A stretch of 64,000 nt of DNA from Burkholderia sp. WAC0059 (GTDB lineage: Bacteria > Pseudomonadota > Gammaproteobacteria > Burkholderiales > Burkholderiaceae): NCBI RefSeq assembly GCF_002870125.1, contig NZ_PNEO01000004.1:124001-188000 (forward strand). The letters run 5' to 3'. The position numbers were made by a program, and so were the translations under genes. A model generated the notes under the pieces. It was not told where the DNA came from. It saw nothing but the letters and a program-made list of their open reading frames with translations, and ran no database searches. Every line of letters begins with the position of its first letter. The first letter of the stretch is position 1. This document shows, piece by piece, positions 1 through 10,427 of the stretch.

Positions 1-2
1 CG

Positions 3-794
3 CAGATCATCGACATCAACATGGGCTGCCCAGCCAAGAAGGTCTGCAACGTCGCCGCGGGCTCCGCGCTGCTGCAAAACGAGCCGCTAGTCGCGCGCAT
101 CGTCGGCGCGGTCGTGAACGCGGTCGGCGTCGGCCCCGACGCGGTGCCCGTCACGCTGAAGATCCGCACGGGCTGGAACCGCGAGAACCGCAACGCGCTC
201 GCCGTGGCGCGCATCGCCGGGGACGCCGGCATCTCGATGCTGACCGTGCACGGCCGCACGCGCGCCGACCTCTACCACGGCGAGGCCGAATACGAGACCA
301 TCGCCGCCGTGAAGGCCGCCGCGCGCATTCCCGTCGTCGCGAACGGCGACATCGACTCGCCGCACAAGGCCCGCGACGTGCTGGCCGCCACGGGCGCCGA
401 CGCGCTCATGATCGGCCGCGCCGCCCAGGGCCGCCCCTGGCTCTTTCGCGAAATCGCGCATTTTCTCTCGACCGGCGAGCTGCTGCCGCTGCCGCGCGTC
501 GACGAGATTCAGGCCATCATGAACGAACACCTCGAGGACCACTATGCGTTCTACGGCGAGTTTGTCGGCGTGCGCACCGCGCGCAAGCACATCGGCTGGT
601 ACACTCGCGGCCTTCGCGGCGCCCACGCGTTCCGGCACCGCATGAACACGCTGGACACCACGCGCGAACAGCTCGCCGCCGTCAACGCGTTCTTCGACGG
701 GCAAAAGGCGTTTTCCGAGCGTCTCGTGTATCTCGACGAAACCGGCGACGACGCGCGCGGCGAGTCCGAAACCACCGATCGACTGGCAGCATGA
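3..794 (+). CDS. dusB: tRNA-dihydrouridine synthase B (5' end outside the window)
   Basis: DusB is an FMN flavoprotein that reduces specific uridines in the tRNA D-loop to dihydrouridine. The window opens inside the gene; 263 codons are visible, so roughly the first 60-80 residues are missing compared with the usual 320-350. The reading frame begins at base 3 and gives the family motif NMGCPAKKV, whose cysteine is the usual catalytic acid, followed by FMN-pocket motifs KIRTGW, VHGRTR, ANGDID and IGRAAQG and the C-terminal helical tRNA-binding domain. The stop overlaps the fis start (ATGA at 791-794), which indicates translational coupling. The dusB-fis pairing is the classical arrangement in proteobacteria. 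Confidence 0.95.
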   Translation, partial: QIIDINMGCPAKKVCNVAAGSALLQNEPLVARIVGAVVNAVGVGPDAVPVTLKIRTGWNRENRNALAVARIAGDAGISMLTVHGRTRADLYHGEAEYETIAAVKAAARIPVVANGDIDSPHKARDVLAATGADALMIGRAAQGRPWLFREIAHFLSTGELLPLPRVDEIQAIMNEHLEDHYAFYGEFVGVRTARKHIGWYTRGLRGAHAFRHRMNTLDTTREQLAAVNAFFDGQKAFSERLVYLDETGDDARGESETTDRLAA

Positions 795-1024
795 GCAAGC
801 ACAACATCGAACAATGCGTTCGCGAGAGCCTCCGCATCTACTTCCGGGATCTCGACGGCGCCAACCCGCACGACGTCTACGACATGGTCATGTCGTGCGT
901 CGAAAAACCGATGCTCGAGGTGGTACTCGAGCAGGCCGGCGGCAACCAGTCGCTGGCGGCCGACTACCTCGGCATCAACCGCAACACGCTGCGCAAGAAG
1001 CTGCAACAGCACGGCCTGCTGTAG
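791..1024 (+). CDS. fis: DNA-binding protein Fis
   Basis: Fis is a small nucleoid-associated homodimer that bends DNA and modulates rRNA, recombination and replication control. This copy has 77 residues, the short beta-proteobacterial form (98 in E. coli). The C-terminal helix-turn-helix is clear: [20 protein letters not shown], ending in LQQHGLL. The start overlaps the dusB stop by four bases, so it is probably co-transcribed with and coupled to dusB. The purH gene follows after 40 bases on the same strand and may share the transcript. Confidence 0.96.
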   Translation: MSKHNIEQCVRESLRIYFRDLDGANPHDVYDMVMSCVEKPMLEVVLEQAGGNQSLAADYLGINRNTLRKKLQQHGLL

Positions 1025-1064
1025 CGCCCAGCTCCCCGACCCCACCGGCCTTACCGTTCCCATC

Positions 1065-2630
1065 ATGATCAAGCAAGCGCTCATCTCCGTTTCCGACAAG
1101 TCGGGCATCGTCGATTTCGCGAAGTCGCTCTCGGCGCTCGGCGTGCGGATCCTGTCGACCGGCGGCACCGCGAAACTGCTCGCGGACGCCGGCCTTCCCG
1201 TCACCGAGGTGGCCGACTACACGGGCTTTCCGGAAATGCTCGACGGACGCGTGAAAACGCTGCATCCGAAGGTGCACGGCGGCATCCTCGCGCGCCGCGA
1301 CCTGCCCGAGCACATGGCCGCGCTCGAGAAGCACGACATCCCGACCATCGACCTGCTCGTCGTGAACCTCTATCCGTTCGTGCAGACCGTCTCGAAGGAC
1401 GAGTGCACGCTCGAGGACGCGATCGAGAACATCGACATCGGCGGCCCGACCATGCTGCGCTCGGCGGCGAAGAACCACCGCGACGTGACCGTGATCGTCG
1501 ATCCGGCCGACTACGCCGTCGTACTGGAAGAAATGCGCGCGAACGGCAACGCGGTCGGCTACGCGACGAACTTCCGCCTCGCGACCAAGGTGTTCGCGCA
1601 CACCGCGCAGTACGACGGCGCGATCACGAACTATCTGACGAGCCTCACCGGGGAGCTTCAGCACAAGTCGCGCAACGCGTATCCGGCCGTGCTGAACCTC
1701 GCGTTCGACAAGGTGCAGGACCTGCGCTACGGCGAGAACCCGCACCAGAGCGCCGCGTTCTACCGCGACCTCGCCGTGCCGGCCGGCGCGCTCGCGAACT
1801 ACCGCCAGCTCCAGGGCAAGGCACTCTCGTACAACAACATCGCCGACTCCGACGCGGCCTGGGAATGCGTGAAGACGTTCGACGAGCCGGCCTGCGTCAT
1901 CGTCAAGCACGCGAACCCGTGCGGCGTGGCCGTCGCCGGCGACGCGCACGACGCCTACGCGAAGGCGTTCCAGACCGACCCGACCTCGGCGTTCGGCGGC
2001 ATCATCGCGTTCAACCGCGAGGTGGACGAAGCCGCGGCTCAGGCCGTCTCGAAGCAGTTCGTCGAGGTGCTGATCGCGCCGTCGTTCTCGGAAGCGGCCA
2101 AGGGCGTGTTCGCCGCGAAGCAGAACGTGCGCCTGCTCGAAATCCCGCTGGGCGCGGGCGCGAACGCGCACGACTTCAAGCGCGTGGGCGGCGGCCTGCT
2201 CGTGCAGTCGCTCGACGCGAAGAACGTGCAGCCGCACGAGCTGCGCGTCGTGACGAAGCGCCACCCGACGCCGAAGGAAATGGCCGACCTGCTGTTCGCC
2301 TGGCGCGTCGCGAAGTTCGTGAAGTCGAACGCGATCGTGTTCTGCGCGAACGGCATGACGCTCGGCGTCGGCGCGGGGCAGATGAGCCGCGTCGACTCGG
2401 CGCGGATCGCAAGCATCAAGGCGCAGAACGCAGGGCTCACGCTGGCGAGCTCGGCCGTCGCCTCGGACGCGTTCTTCCCGTTCCGCGACGGCCTCGACGT
2501 CGTGGTCGCGGCCGGCGCGACCTGTGTGATCCAGCCGGGCGGCTCGGTGCGCGACGACGAGGTGATCGCGGCCGCCGACGAGCACAACATCGCGATGGTC
2601 GTGACGGGCATCAGGCACTTCCGGCATTGA
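1065..2630 (+). CDS. purH: bifunctional AICAR formyltransferase / IMP cyclohydrolase
   Basis: PurH catalyses the last two steps of IMP synthesis: formylation of AICAR with 10-formyl-THF, then ring closure. At 521 residues it is the normal family length. The N-terminal MGS-like cyclohydrolase domain (about residues 1-145) contains STGGTAKLL and TLHPKVHGG. The transformylase domain carries the KHANPCG motif with the catalytic Lys-His pair, and later KSNAIVF. It lies 40 bases after fis and is followed by a strong hairpin terminator, so dusB-fis-purH probably form one transcription unit. Confidence 0.97.
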   Translation: MIKQALISVSDKSGIVDFAKSLSALGVRILSTGGTAKLLADAGLPVTEVADYTGFPEMLDGRVKTLHPKVHGGILARRDLPEHMAALEKHDIPTIDLLVVNLYPFVQTVSKDECTLEDAIENIDIGGPTMLRSAAKNHRDVTVIVDPADYAVVLEEMRANGNAVGYATNFRLATKVFAHTAQYDGAITNYLTSLTGELQHKSRNAYPAVLNLAFDKVQDLRYGENPHQSAAFYRDLAVPAGALANYRQLQGKALSYNNIADSDAAWECVKTFDEPACVIVKHANPCGVAVAGDAHDAYAKAFQTDPTSAFGGIIAFNREVDEAAAQAVSKQFVEVLIAPSFSEAAKGVFAAKQNVRLLEIPLGAGANAHDFKRVGGGLLVQSLDAKNVQPHELRVVTKRHPTPKEMADLLFAWRVAKFVKSNAIVFCANGMTLGVGAGQMSRVDSARIASIKAQNAGLTLASSAVASDAFFPFRDGLDVVVAAGATCVIQPGGSVRDDEVIAAADEHNIAMVVTGIRHFRH

Positions 2631-2703
2631 GGCGCCGGGGGCGCGGCGGCGCGCGCCGCCCGCCCGGCCCCGTCCTCGCGCGAACCGGCATACGCTCACG
2701 CGA

Positions 2704-2741
2704 AAAAGCCTGCCCCGCTTATTTCGGGGCAGGCTTTTTTT
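2704..2741 (+). terminator. Rho-independent terminator after purH
   Basis: A perfect inverted repeat, AAAGCCTGCCCCG / CGGGGCAGGCTTT with a seven-base loop, is followed by a run of seven T. It sits about 75 bases after the purH stop. The rest of the gap up to ruvC (2742-2909) has no ORF and should hold the ruvC promoter; no convincing box pair was found. Confidence 0.85.
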
Positions 2742-2909
2742 CTGGCCACTTCATTCGCTCCATTGCCGGGAAGTTGGGCCAGGCCGGGAGATGGCCGATT
2801 CGTTTTTCCGCCGGGTCATCGGCTCGGCCGATCGCCAATCAACGGCACTCCCCGCTTCCCTCGCCGTTCGTTGTACCATCGCAGGCAACTCCCGCCCCCC
2901 CCGGACTCC

Positions 2910-3452
2910 ATGAGAATTCTCGGCATCGACCCCGGCCTGCGCGTGACCGGCTTCGGGGTCATCGAGCGCCACGGCCATCAGCTCAGCTACGTCGCGAGCG
3001 GCGTCATCCGGACCGCCGACGCCGATCTGCCAGCCCGGCTCGGCATCATTTTCGAGGGCATCTCGACGCTGATCCGCCAGCACGCGCCCGACCAGTCGGC
3101 CATCGAAAAAGTCTTCGTCAACGTCAATCCGCAATCGACGCTGCTGCTCGGCCAGGCGCGCGGCGCGGCGATCTGTAGCCTCGTCGCGGGCGGCGTGCCG
3201 GTCGCGGAGTACACGGCGCTGCAACTGAAGCAGGCCGTGGTCGGCTACGGCCGCGCGACCAAGGAACAGATGCAGCAGATGGTCGTGCGCCTCCTGAACC
3301 TCCAGGGCACGCCGGGCACCGACGCAGCCGACGCGCTCGGCATGGCGATCTGCCACGCGCACAGCGGCGACACGCTCGCGACGCTCGGCGGCATCGCGCC
3401 CGCGCTCGCGAAGAAAGGCCTGCGCGTGCGACGCGGGCGCCTCGTCGGCTGA
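2910..3452 (+). CDS. ruvC: crossover junction endodeoxyribonuclease RuvC
   Basis: RuvC resolves Holliday junctions by symmetrical nicking in the RuvABC resolvasome. The protein has 180 residues (173 in E. coli). The RNase H-like fold is visible: the first catalytic Asp is D7 in [12 protein letters not shown], the Glu lies in AIEKVFVN, and the C-terminal acidic pair lies in [16 protein letters not shown]. The open frame extends upstream to 2763, but the ATG at 2910 gives the conserved N-terminus MRILGIDPG. It is first of the ruvC-ruvA-ruvB set on one strand. Confidence 0.96.
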   Translation: MRILGIDPGLRVTGFGVIERHGHQLSYVASGVIRTADADLPARLGIIFEGISTLIRQHAPDQSAIEKVFVNVNPQSTLLLGQARGAAICSLVAGGVPVAEYTALQLKQAVVGYGRATKEQMQQMVVRLLNLQGTPGTDAADALGMAICHAHSGDTLATLGGIAPALAKKGLRVRRGRLVG

Positions 3453-3517
3453 GGGCCGGCGCGGGGCTCCGTCGTCGCGCTGCGCTACACTCGCGCTTTC
3501 CCCTCACTGAACCCGCC

Positions 3518-4099
3518 ATGATCGGTCGCATCGCCGGCGTCCTGCTGGAAAAGAACCCGCCCCACCTGCTCGTCGACTGCCACGGCATCGGCTACGAGGT
3601 CGACGTGCCGATGAGCACGTTCTACAACCTGCCCGCCACGGGCGAGAAGGTCGTGCTGCTCACGCAGATGATCGTGCGCGAGGACGCGCACCTGCTCTAC
3701 GGCTTCGGCACGGCGCAGGAGCGCACGACGTTCCGCGAGCTGCTGAAGATCAGCGGCATCGGCGCGCGCATGGCGCTCGCGGTACTCTCGGGCATGAGCG
3801 TGCACGACCTCTCGCAGGCGGTCACGCTGCAAGATGCGGCGCGCCTCACGCGCGTGCCCGGCATCGGCAAGAAAACCGCCGAGCGGCTGCTGCTCGAACT
3901 GAAGGGCAAGCTCGGCGCCGACCTCGGCGCGATGGCAGGCGCCGTGTCGGCGTCGGACCACGCCACCGACATCCTCAACGCGCTGCTCGCGCTCGGCTAC
4001 TCGGAGAAGGAGGCGCTGGCCGCGATCAAGAACGTGCCGGCCGGCACGGGCGTGTCCGAGGGCATCAAGCAGGCGCTGAAGGTGCTGTCGAAGGCCTGA
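3518..4099 (+). CDS. ruvA: Holliday junction DNA helicase subunit RuvA
   Basis: RuvA binds the four-way junction as a tetramer and loads the RuvB motor. At 193 residues it is the normal size. Domain I starts [12 protein letters not shown]; two helix-hairpin-helix motifs follow, [18 protein letters not shown] and [20 protein letters not shown]; domain III at the C-terminus ([12 protein letters not shown]) contacts RuvB. The preceding 65-base gap contains TACACT about 30 bases before the start, a possible -10 box. The 207-base gap to ruvB contains no ORF worth calling but has TACAAT near 4272, so ruvB may have its own promoter. Confidence 0.96.
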   Translation: MIGRIAGVLLEKNPPHLLVDCHGIGYEVDVPMSTFYNLPATGEKVVLLTQMIVREDAHLLYGFGTAQERTTFRELLKISGIGARMALAVLSGMSVHDLSQAVTLQDAARLTRVPGIGKKTAERLLLELKGKLGADLGAMAGAVSASDHATDILNALLALGYSEKEALAAIKNVPAGTGVSEGIKQALKVLSKA

Positions 4100-4306
4100 C
4101 GACCGGCTACCGGCGGCGCATAGCGGGTTCATGACGGACCCGTCGCGCGCAGAGCCGCTACCCGCCCGGAGACCGGCAGTCCGCCCCGGTAGCGCCGCGG
4201 CGCTCGCCGCCCGGTTCGCCCCGCAGGGAACACGCACCGAATCCCGGCACGCCGGAAAAGGACGGCGAGGTACAATCGTCGCGTAACCAGAGGGAATCCC
4301 CGAGGG

Positions 4307-5374
4307 ATGATCGAAACCGACAAACTCGCCGCCGATCGCGTGATCGCCCCCACGCCGGCCTCGCCGAACGAGGAAGCGTTCGAGCGCGCGCTGCGCCCCC
4401 GCCAGCTCGACGAATACGTCGGCCAAGAAAAGGTGCGCGGCCAGCTCGAAATCTTCATCGAGGCGGCGAAGCGGCGCGCCGAGCCGCTCGACCACGTGCT
4501 GCTGTTCGGGCCGCCCGGCCTCGGCAAGACCACGCTCGCGCACATCATCGCGCGAGAAATGGGGGTCAACCTGCGGCAGACCTCGGGGCCGGTGCTCGAA
4601 CGCGCGGGCGACCTCGCGGCGCTGCTCACGAACCTCGAACCGAACGACGTGCTGTTCATCGACGAAATCCACCGGCTCTCGCCCGTCGTCGAGGAAATCC
4701 TGTATCCGGCGCTCGAGGACTACCAGATCGACATCATGATCGGCGAAGGGCCGGCCGCGCGCAGCGTGAAGCTCGACCTCCAGCCGTTCACGCTCGTCGG
4801 CGCGACCACGCGCGCGGGCATGCTGACCAACCCGTTGCGCGACCGCTTCGGCATCGTCGCGCGCCTCGAGTTCTACACGGCCGAGGAGCTCGCGCGCATC
4901 GTACGCCGCTCGGCGTCGCTGCTCGGCGCGCAGATCCATCCGGACGGCGCGCTCGAAATCGCGCGGCGCTCGCGCGGCACGCCGCGTATCGCGAACCGCC
5001 TGCTGCGCCGCGTGCGCGACTTCGCCGAGGTAAAGGCCGACGGCAACATCACCGCGCGCGTCGCGGACGCCGCGCTCAAGATGCTCGACGTCGATCCGGT
5101 CGGCTTCGATCTGATGGACCGCAAGCTGCTCGAGGCGATCCTGCTCAAGTTCGACGGCGGCCCGGTCGGCGTCGACAACCTCGCCGCCGCGATCGGCGAG
5201 GAGCGCGACACGATCGAGGACGTGCTCGAACCGTACCTGATCCAGCAGGGCTATCTGCAGCGCACGCCGCGCGGACGCGTCGCGACGCTGCTCACCTACC
5301 GCCATTTCGGCCTTGCCGCGCCGGACGCCCAGCCTGCCGCCGGGCGCGGCCTCTGGGACGCGGACGCGTCCTGA
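4307..5374 (+). CDS. ruvB: Holliday junction branch-migration ATPase RuvB
   Basis: RuvB is the hexameric AAA+ motor for branch migration. It has 355 residues. Visible motifs are Walker [13 protein letters not shown], Walker [10 protein letters not shown], the sensor I region GATTRAGML, an arginine-finger region NPLRDRFGI, and a winged-helix DNA-binding C-terminus ([15 protein letters not shown]). It completes the ruvCAB set. The next gene starts 23 bases downstream on the same strand and could be read through from this transcript. Confidence 0.97.
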   Translation: MIETDKLAADRVIAPTPASPNEEAFERALRPRQLDEYVGQEKVRGQLEIFIEAAKRRAEPLDHVLLFGPPGLGKTTLAHIIAREMGVNLRQTSGPVLERAGDLAALLTNLEPNDVLFIDEIHRLSPVVEEILYPALEDYQIDIMIGEGPAARSVKLDLQPFTLVGATTRAGMLTNPLRDRFGIVARLEFYTAEELARIVRRSASLLGAQIHPDGALEIARRSRGTPRIANRLLRRVRDFAEVKADGNITARVADAALKMLDVDPVGFDLMDRKLLEAILLKFDGGPVGVDNLAAAIGEERDTIEDVLEPYLIQQGYLQRTPRGRVATLLTYRHFGLAAPDAQPAAGRGLWDADAS

Positions 5375-5397
5375 ACCGCGAACCGCGCGCCACGCCG

Positions 5398-6420
5398 ATG
5401 TCCGAGCATCCCGGCCGCCGCCACGACGCCCCCGAGCCGGACGGACTCGCCCAGCAGATCGCGCATCGGCTGCGCATGACGCTCGCCGACAGCGTCACGC
5501 ATCTGACGACGGGCAGCGGTCCGCGCCTCGACTACTCGTCGCCGCCGGGCGACCCCGGCCTGTTCGGCCCCGAGGCCGTCTGCTGGAAAGTGCACGCCGA
5601 CTTCACCTCGATGATGGCGGGCGGCATCAGCGCGCTGCTGCTGCAGGCGCTGCACCCGCTCGCGCTGGCCGGCGTCTGGGACCACTCGACCTTTCGCACC
5701 GACATTCTCGGCCGCCTGCGCCGGACCGCGACGTTCATCGCCGGCACGACCTACGGCAGCCGCGCCGATGCGCTCGCGCTGATCGAGCGCGTGAAACAGA
5801 TTCATCTCGGCGTGACGGGCACGGCGCCGGACGGCCGGCCCTATCGCGCGAGCGATCCGGCACTGCTGACCTGGGTGCACGTCGCCGAGGTGTCGAGCTT
5901 TCTGACCGCGTATCTGCGTTACGTGAACCCGTCCCTGCCGGGCGCGGCGCAGGACCGGTATTACGAGGAGACGGCGCGCATCGCGCGCATGCTCGGCGCG
6001 CCCGATGCGCCGACCTCGTGCCGACAGATCGAAACCTATCTGCTCGCCATGCAGCCGGAACTCGTGGCGAGCGACCGCACGCGAGAAGTCGTGCGCATCC
6101 TGATGAACGTGCCGGCGCCGCGCGCCTCGCTGCGGCCGGCCGGCATGCTGATGCGCCACGCGGCCATCGACCTGTTGCCGCCCTGGGCGCAGCGGATGCT
6201 GGGGTTCGGGCGTTTCGCCGGCGTGCGGCACCTGCTCGTGCAGCCCGGCATCCGGACGGTCGCGCCCGTGCTGCGCTGGGCGCTCGTCAACGGCGTATCG
6301 AAGCGCGCGCGCCGCCGGGCGCTGGCCGGCGGCGGCGTCGACGCGGCCCATACCCGGCGCGCTGCCGGCCCGGCCGACATGGCGGATCTGTCCGATACGC
6401 CAGGCGCCACGCGCGAATGA
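5398..6420 (+). CDS. oxygenase MpaB / DUF2236 family protein
   Basis: The 340-residue product matches the DUF2236 family, which includes fungal MpaB-type oxygenases and, more distantly, the haem protein latex-clearing protein Lcp. Supporting segments are FGPEAVCWKVHADF, LLLQALHPLALAGVWDHS, the conserved histidine/arginine region TDILGRLRRTATFIAGTTYG, and TWVHVAEVSSFLTAYLRY. No signal peptide is evident. The substrate is unknown. It lies 23 bases after ruvB, probably a positional rather than functional link. The family call is fairly secure; the reaction is not. Confidence 0.8.
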   Translation: MSEHPGRRHDAPEPDGLAQQIAHRLRMTLADSVTHLTTGSGPRLDYSSPPGDPGLFGPEAVCWKVHADFTSMMAGGISALLLQALHPLALAGVWDHSTFRTDILGRLRRTATFIAGTTYGSRADALALIERVKQIHLGVTGTAPDGRPYRASDPALLTWVHVAEVSSFLTAYLRYVNPSLPGAAQDRYYEETARIARMLGAPDAPTSCRQIETYLLAMQPELVASDRTREVVRILMNVPAPRASLRPAGMLMRHAAIDLLPPWAQRMLGFGRFAGVRHLLVQPGIRTVAPVLRWALVNGVSKRARRRALAGGGVDAAHTRRAAGPADMADLSDTPGATRE

Positions 6421-6485
6421 CGCGAACGGCGCGAATCATCCTGCCGCGCCGATCCCCCGCATGACGACCGACGCCGCGCTACCGG

Positions 6486-7163
6486 TCAGCGCCCGGACGC
6501 GGGCGCCCGACTGAAGCCGTCGTCGTCGCTCGCGCCGTCGAGGTGGCCGATGTCGGCCCACGAGACGATGCGCGCCTGCCCCGAGTCCTCGAAATCGATC
6601 GCGTTGATGCTGGCATTCAGCAACGGGTAGTCGCGCGGCGTTTCGAGCGCCAGCCCGCGCGCGAAGCGATAGAGGCAGTCGAGCACGCCGCCGTGCGTGA
6701 AGCAGGCGATCCGCTGTCCCCGATGAGCCGCGACGATCGTCTGCGCTGCCTGCACCACGCGCTGATAGAACGCGCGCAGCGATTCGCCCGCGGGCGGCGC
6801 GAAATCCGCTTCGCGCGCCTGCCAGCGCGCGAAACCGTCGGGAAAACGCGCGGCGACTTCCTTGTCGTCATGCCCCTGGAACGCGCCGTACAGGCGCTCG
6901 CGCAGTCCCTCCGATAGCCGCAGCGGCAGCAGGCCGAGCGCCTGCGCCGTCGGCTGCGCGGTCTGCCGCGCGCGCCCGAGATCGCTCGACCAGATCGCGT
7001 CGAGCCGCGCGCCGCGCGCGGCCTCGCCGGCCAGCCGGCTCGCGAGCTGCCGCGCCTGCTCTTCGCCGCTCGGCGAAAGCGGAATGTCGAGGTGTCCCTG
7101 AATGCGCTTGAGACGGTTCCAGGCGGTTTCGCCATGGCGGATGAACAGGATCTGGGTCGTCAT
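6486..7163 (-). CDS. histidine phosphatase family protein (phosphoglycerate mutase-like)
   Basis: A 225-residue member of the branch 1 histidine phosphatase superfamily (GpmB/CobC-like). The phosphoacceptor motif FIRHGETAWNR lies at the N-terminus, WSSDLGRARQTA follows, and the second catalytic histidine is in CFTHGGVL. The ATG at 7163 was chosen because it puts MTTQILFIRHGE at the start; a longer open frame begins at 7214. The substrate cannot be read from sequence; relatives dephosphorylate small phosphoesters. It is downstream of dtd on the minus strand. Confidence 0.88.
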   Translation of the reverse strand: MTTQILFIRHGETAWNRLKRIQGHLDIPLSPSGEEQARQLASRLAGEAARGARLDAIWSSDLGRARQTAQPTAQALGLLPLRLSEGLRERLYGAFQGHDDKEVAARFPDGFARWQAREADFAPPAGESLRAFYQRVVQAAQTIVAAHRGQRIACFTHGGVLDCLYRFARGLALETPRDYPLLNASINAIDFEDSGQARIVSWADIGHLDGASDDDGFSRAPASGR

Positions 7164-7211
7164 GAGCGTGCGGCGCGGGCCGCCGTTCCGTGGATGGAAC
7201 CGCCATTGTCG

Positions 7212-7247
7212 CAAAAGCGGCGCCGCAAAGGCGCCGCGCGCCGCTTT
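7212..7247 (-). terminator. probable terminator after dtd
   Basis: An extended GC-rich inverted repeat (AAAGCGGC paired with GCCGCTTT around an inner GGCGCC hairpin) overlaps the dtd stop codon and is followed on the minus strand by four T. The stem is strong but the T run is short, so it may only partly separate dtd from the downstream phosphatase gene. Confidence 0.45.
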
Positions 7248-7717
7248 CAGCTCCGCGCCTGGAGCCAGAACGTGACGGGGCCGTCGTTGACGAGCGAGAC
7301 CTGCATGTCGGCGCCGAACTCGCCGGTCTCGACGACGGGATGCTTCGCGCGGGCCGCCGCGACGAAGTAGTCGAACAGCCTTCGCCCCTCGTCGGGCGGC
7401 GCGGCCGGCGTGAAGCTCGGGCGCAGGCCGCTTGCCGTATCGGCCGCGAGCGTGAATTGCGACACGAGCAGCAGGCCGCCCGCCGTGCCCGCGCCGTCGA
7501 TGTTCTGCACCGGCAGGTTCATCTTGCCCGCCGCGTCGCTGAACACGCGATAGCCGAGCACCTTCGCGAGCAGCCGGTCGGCAATCGCCCCGGTGTCGCC
7601 GCGTTCGGCACAGACGAGCGCGAGCAGACCCGCGCCGATCGCGCCCGTCACGCGCTCGCCGCCGCCCCCGGTCACGCGCACTTCCGCGCGGCGCACCCGC
7701 TGGATCAGCGCGATCAC
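7247..7717 (-). CDS. dtd: D-aminoacyl-tRNA deacylase
   Basis: Dtd removes D-amino acids and glycine mischarged on tRNAs. The 156-residue product is slightly longer than the usual 145. The two signature active-site motifs are present: SQFTLAADT mid-protein and the cross-subunit Gly-cisPro motif NDGPVTFWL near the C-terminus. It is 28 bases downstream of tyrS on the same strand. That pairing makes sense, since D-Tyr-tRNA is a classical Dtd substrate. Confidence 0.95.
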   Translation of the reverse strand: MIALIQRVRRAEVRVTGGGGERVTGAIGAGLLALVCAERGDTGAIADRLLAKVLGYRVFSDAAGKMNLPVQNIDGAGTAGGLLLVSQFTLAADTASGLRPSFTPAAPPDEGRRLFDYFVAAARAKHPVVETGEFGADMQVSLVNDGPVTFWLQARS

Positions 7718-7745
7718 GGGCGCACCGTCGAGTCCGACGTCGCCG

Positions 7746-9002
7746 TCATGCGCCGAGCGTCACGCGCGCGAAGCGGCGCTTGCCGACCTGCACGACGTAC
7801 TCGCCCGCCTCGACCTTGAGCCCCTTGTCGGACACGGTCGCGCCGTCGATCTTCACGCCGCCCTGCTCGACGTTGCGCAGCGCCTCGCTCGTCGACGGCG
7901 CGAGGCCCGCCTGCTTGAGCAACTGGCCGATCGCGAGCGGCGCGCCCGCGAGCGTCACCGACGGAATGTCGTCGGGCACGCCGCCTTTCGCGCGGTGGTC
8001 GAAGTCCTCGAGCGCGCGTTCGGCGTCGGCCTGCGAATGGAACCGCGCGACGATCTCCTGCGCGAGCCTCACCTTGAAGTCGCGCGGGTTGCGGCCCGCT
8101 TCCGCTTCGCGCCTGAAGCCCGCGATCTCGTCCATCGGGCGGAACGACAGCAGTTCGAAGTAACGCCACATCAGCGTGTCGGAGATGCTCATCAGCTTGC
8201 CGAACATGTCGTTCGGCTTCTCGCCGATGCCCACGTAGTTGTGCTTGGACTTCGACATCTTCTCGACGCCGTCGAGCCCTTCGAGCAGCGGCATCGTCAG
8301 GATGCACTGCTGCTCCTGGCCGTACTGCTTCTGCAGCTCGCGGCCGACGAGCAGGTTGAACTTCTGGTCCGTGCCGCCGAGTTCGAGGTCGGCGCTCAGC
8401 GCAACCGAGTCGTAGCCCTGCATCAGCGGGTAGAGGAATTCGTGGATCGAGATCGGCACGCCGCCCTGGAAGCGCTTCGTGAAGTCGTCTCGTTCGAGCA
8501 TCCGCGCCACCGTGTAGCGCGAGGCGAGCTTGATCATGCCGTCCGCGCCGAGCGGCATCGACCATTCGCTGTTGTAGCGGATCTCGGTCTTCTCGCGATC
8601 GAGCACGAGCGCGGCCTGCTCGAAATAGGTCTTCGCGTTCGATTCGATCTGCTCGCGCGTGAGCGGCGGACGCGTCGCGTTGCGGCCCGACGGGTCGCCG
8701 ATCAGCGACGTGAAGTCGCCGATCAGGAAGATCACCGTGTGGCCGAGATCCTGCAACTGGCGCATCTTGTTGAGCACGACCGTGTGCCCGATGTGGATGT
8801 CGGGCGCGGTCGGGTCGAGACCGAGCTTGATGCGCAGCGGCTTGCCCGTCGCCGCGCTGCGGGCGAGCTTGTGCAGAAACTCGTCCTCGATCAGCAATTC
8901 GTCCGCGCCGCGCTTCGCGACGGCGAGCGCGTGACGGACGGCGTCGGTGACGGGATAGGCGTTCGCAGCCTGGGAAGCCTGGGAAGGGGACTCGGTGCTC
9001 AT
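7746..9002 (-). CDS. tyrS: tyrosyl-tRNA synthetase
   Basis: A class I aminoacyl-tRNA synthetase charging tRNA-Tyr. The 418 residues include the HIGH motif as [11 protein letters not shown], the KMSKS motif as [12 protein letters not shown], and a C-terminal S4-type RNA-binding domain ([12 protein letters not shown]). It is the first gene of a tyrS-dtd unit and is divergent from anmK. Confidence 0.97.
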   Translation of the reverse strand: MSTESPSQASQAANAYPVTDAVRHALAVAKRGADELLIEDEFLHKLARSAATGKPLRIKLGLDPTAPDIHIGHTVVLNKMRQLQDLGHTVIFLIGDFTSLIGDPSGRNATRPPLTREQIESNAKTYFEQAALVLDREKTEIRYNSEWSMPLGADGMIKLASRYTVARMLERDDFTKRFQGGVPISIHEFLYPLMQGYDSVALSADLELGGTDQKFNLLVGRELQKQYGQEQQCILTMPLLEGLDGVEKMSKSKHNYVGIGEKPNDMFGKLMSISDTLMWRYFELLSFRPMDEIAGFRREAEAGRNPRDFKVRLAQEIVARFHSQADAERALEDFDHRAKGGVPDDIPSVTLAGAPLAIGQLLKQAGLAPSTSEALRNVEQGGVKIDGATVSDKGLKVEAGEYVVQVGKRRFARVTLGA

Positions 9003-9035
9003 GCGGGAGGGTCGTGATATTCAGGTCAGACCGCG

Positions 9036-9041
9036 ATTTTA
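9036..9041 (-). promoter_or_regulatory. putative -10 box for tyrS
   Basis: On the minus strand TAAAAT lies 33 bases before the tyrS ATG, the right place for a short leader. No good -35 hexamer was seen 16-18 bases upstream. For the divergent anmK gene, GATAAT at 9134-9139 is a similar -10 candidate on the plus strand. Confidence 0.35.
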
Positions 9042-9168
9042 CGTGATTCGCCCCGCCGCGCCGAGCTTTGCCGGCGGCGGGTCAACGCCGCCTCGCAACG
9101 CGCCGGCATTTTACGTCCGGACGCCATTGCGCCGATAATCGGAACGAACATCGAGGAGGAACGGCGAC

Positions 9169-10326
9169 GTGGCGTCACGAAACACCGAAAACGAAGGGCC
9201 CGTTCACGCCGCCAACGGCGTGTATCTCGGACTGATGTCCGGCACGAGCATGGACGGCGTGGACGGCGTGGCCGTGCAGTTCGTCGAAGGCAAACCGCCG
9301 GCGGTGTTCGCCGAGGCGTTCGTGCATTTTCCCGACAGCCTGCGCGAGGCGCTCTTCGCCCTGCAACAACCCGGCGAGAACGAGGTAGAGCGCGAGGCGC
9401 TGGCCGGCAACGCGCTCGCGGCCCGCTACGCCGTCTGCTGCCACGAACTGCTGCGCGCCGGCAAGCTTTCCGCCGAGGACGTGCTCGCCGTCGGCGTGCA
9501 CGGACAGACCATCCGGCACCGGCCCGAGAAGGGCTATACGCGGCAGATCCACAATCCGGCGCTGCTGGCCGAACTCACGCACCTCGACGTCGTCACCGAC
9601 TTTCGCAGCCGCGACGTCGCCGCGGGCGGCCAGGGCGCGCCGCTCGTGCCGGCGTTCCACGCGACCGTGTTCGGCGCGCCGGACGAGACGCGCGTGGTCT
9701 GCAATCTGGGCGGTATCAGCAACATTACGATTCTCGCAGCCGTGGGCGGCGTGCGCGGCTTCGACTGCGGGCCGGCCAACGCGCTGACGGACCTCTGGTC
9801 GGTTCGCCATCTCGGCAAGCCGTTCGACGAGCACGGCCAGTTCGCCGCGAGCGGGCGGCCGAATCCGGCACTGCTGGACGCGCTGCTCGACGAGCCGTTC
9901 TTCACGCAAACGCCACCGAAAAGCACCGGACGCGACCTGTTCAACGCGGATTGGCTCGACGCGAAGCTGAAGGGATTCGAGACGCTGGCGCCGGCCGACG
10001 TGCAGGCGACGCTGGTCGAGCTGACGGCCGTCACGGTCGCGCGCGAAATCGGGCGCCATGCGCCGGATTGCGGGGCCGTCTACGTCTGCGGCGGCGGCGC
10101 GCGCAACCCGGTGATGATGAAGGCGCTTCAGTATGCGCTGGCGGCCGGAGGCCAGAAGGGCGTGCCCGTCATGACGACGGGGGCGCTCGGCGTGCCGCCG
10201 CATCAGGTGGAAGCGCTGGCGTTCGCGTGGCTCGCGATGCGCTGCGTCGCGCGCCAGCCCGGCAATCTGGCCGACGTGACGGGCGCGGCCGGCGAACGGG
10301 TGCTGGGCGCGATCTACCCGCGCTGA
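9169..10326 (+). CDS. anmK: anhydro-N-acetylmuramic acid kinase
   Basis: AnmK phosphorylates and opens 1,6-anhydro-MurNAc during recycling of cell-wall fragments. It has 385 residues and an ASKHA-fold N-terminal phosphate-binding loop [14 protein letters not shown]; further conserved parts are [27 protein letters not shown] and VCGGGARNP. The start is a GTG at 9169 preceded by a strong Shine-Dalgarno sequence GAGGAGGA at 9153-9160. It is divergent from tyrS and convergent with erpA, separated by a bidirectional terminator. Confidence 0.95.
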   Translation: MASRNTENEGPVHAANGVYLGLMSGTSMDGVDGVAVQFVEGKPPAVFAEAFVHFPDSLREALFALQQPGENEVEREALAGNALAARYAVCCHELLRAGKLSAEDVLAVGVHGQTIRHRPEKGYTRQIHNPALLAELTHLDVVTDFRSRDVAAGGQGAPLVPAFHATVFGAPDETRVVCNLGGISNITILAAVGGVRGFDCGPANALTDLWSVRHLGKPFDEHGQFAASGRPNPALLDALLDEPFFTQTPPKSTGRDLFNADWLDAKLKGFETLAPADVQATLVELTAVTVAREIGRHAPDCGAVYVCGGGARNPVMMKALQYALAAGGQKGVPVMTTGALGVPPHQVEALAFAWLAMRCVARQPGNLADVTGAAGERVLGAIYPR

Positions 10327-10382
10327 CGCCGCTCGCGGCGCCCTTTGCGCAGACAATCAGGAGGAAAGCCGCACCATCGACG

Positions 10383-10410
10383 AAAAACGGGGCCGCTGGC
10401 CCCGTTTCTT
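10383..10410. terminator. bidirectional terminator between anmK and erpA
   Basis: The stem AAACGGGGCC / GGCCCCGTTT has a three-base loop (GCT). It is flanked by A5 on the left, giving T5 for the minus-strand erpA transcript, and by TTTCTT on the right for anmK. Confidence 0.8.
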
Positions 10411-10427
10411 CCGGCGGACGTGTCCCG

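Noticed and set aside
975..2699. Long open frame antisense to purH, and similar long antisense frames throughout
   Set aside because: The very high third-position GC suppresses stop codons in other frames. These translations are Arg/Ala/Val-rich and show no domain, while the opposite strand encodes a recognised protein.
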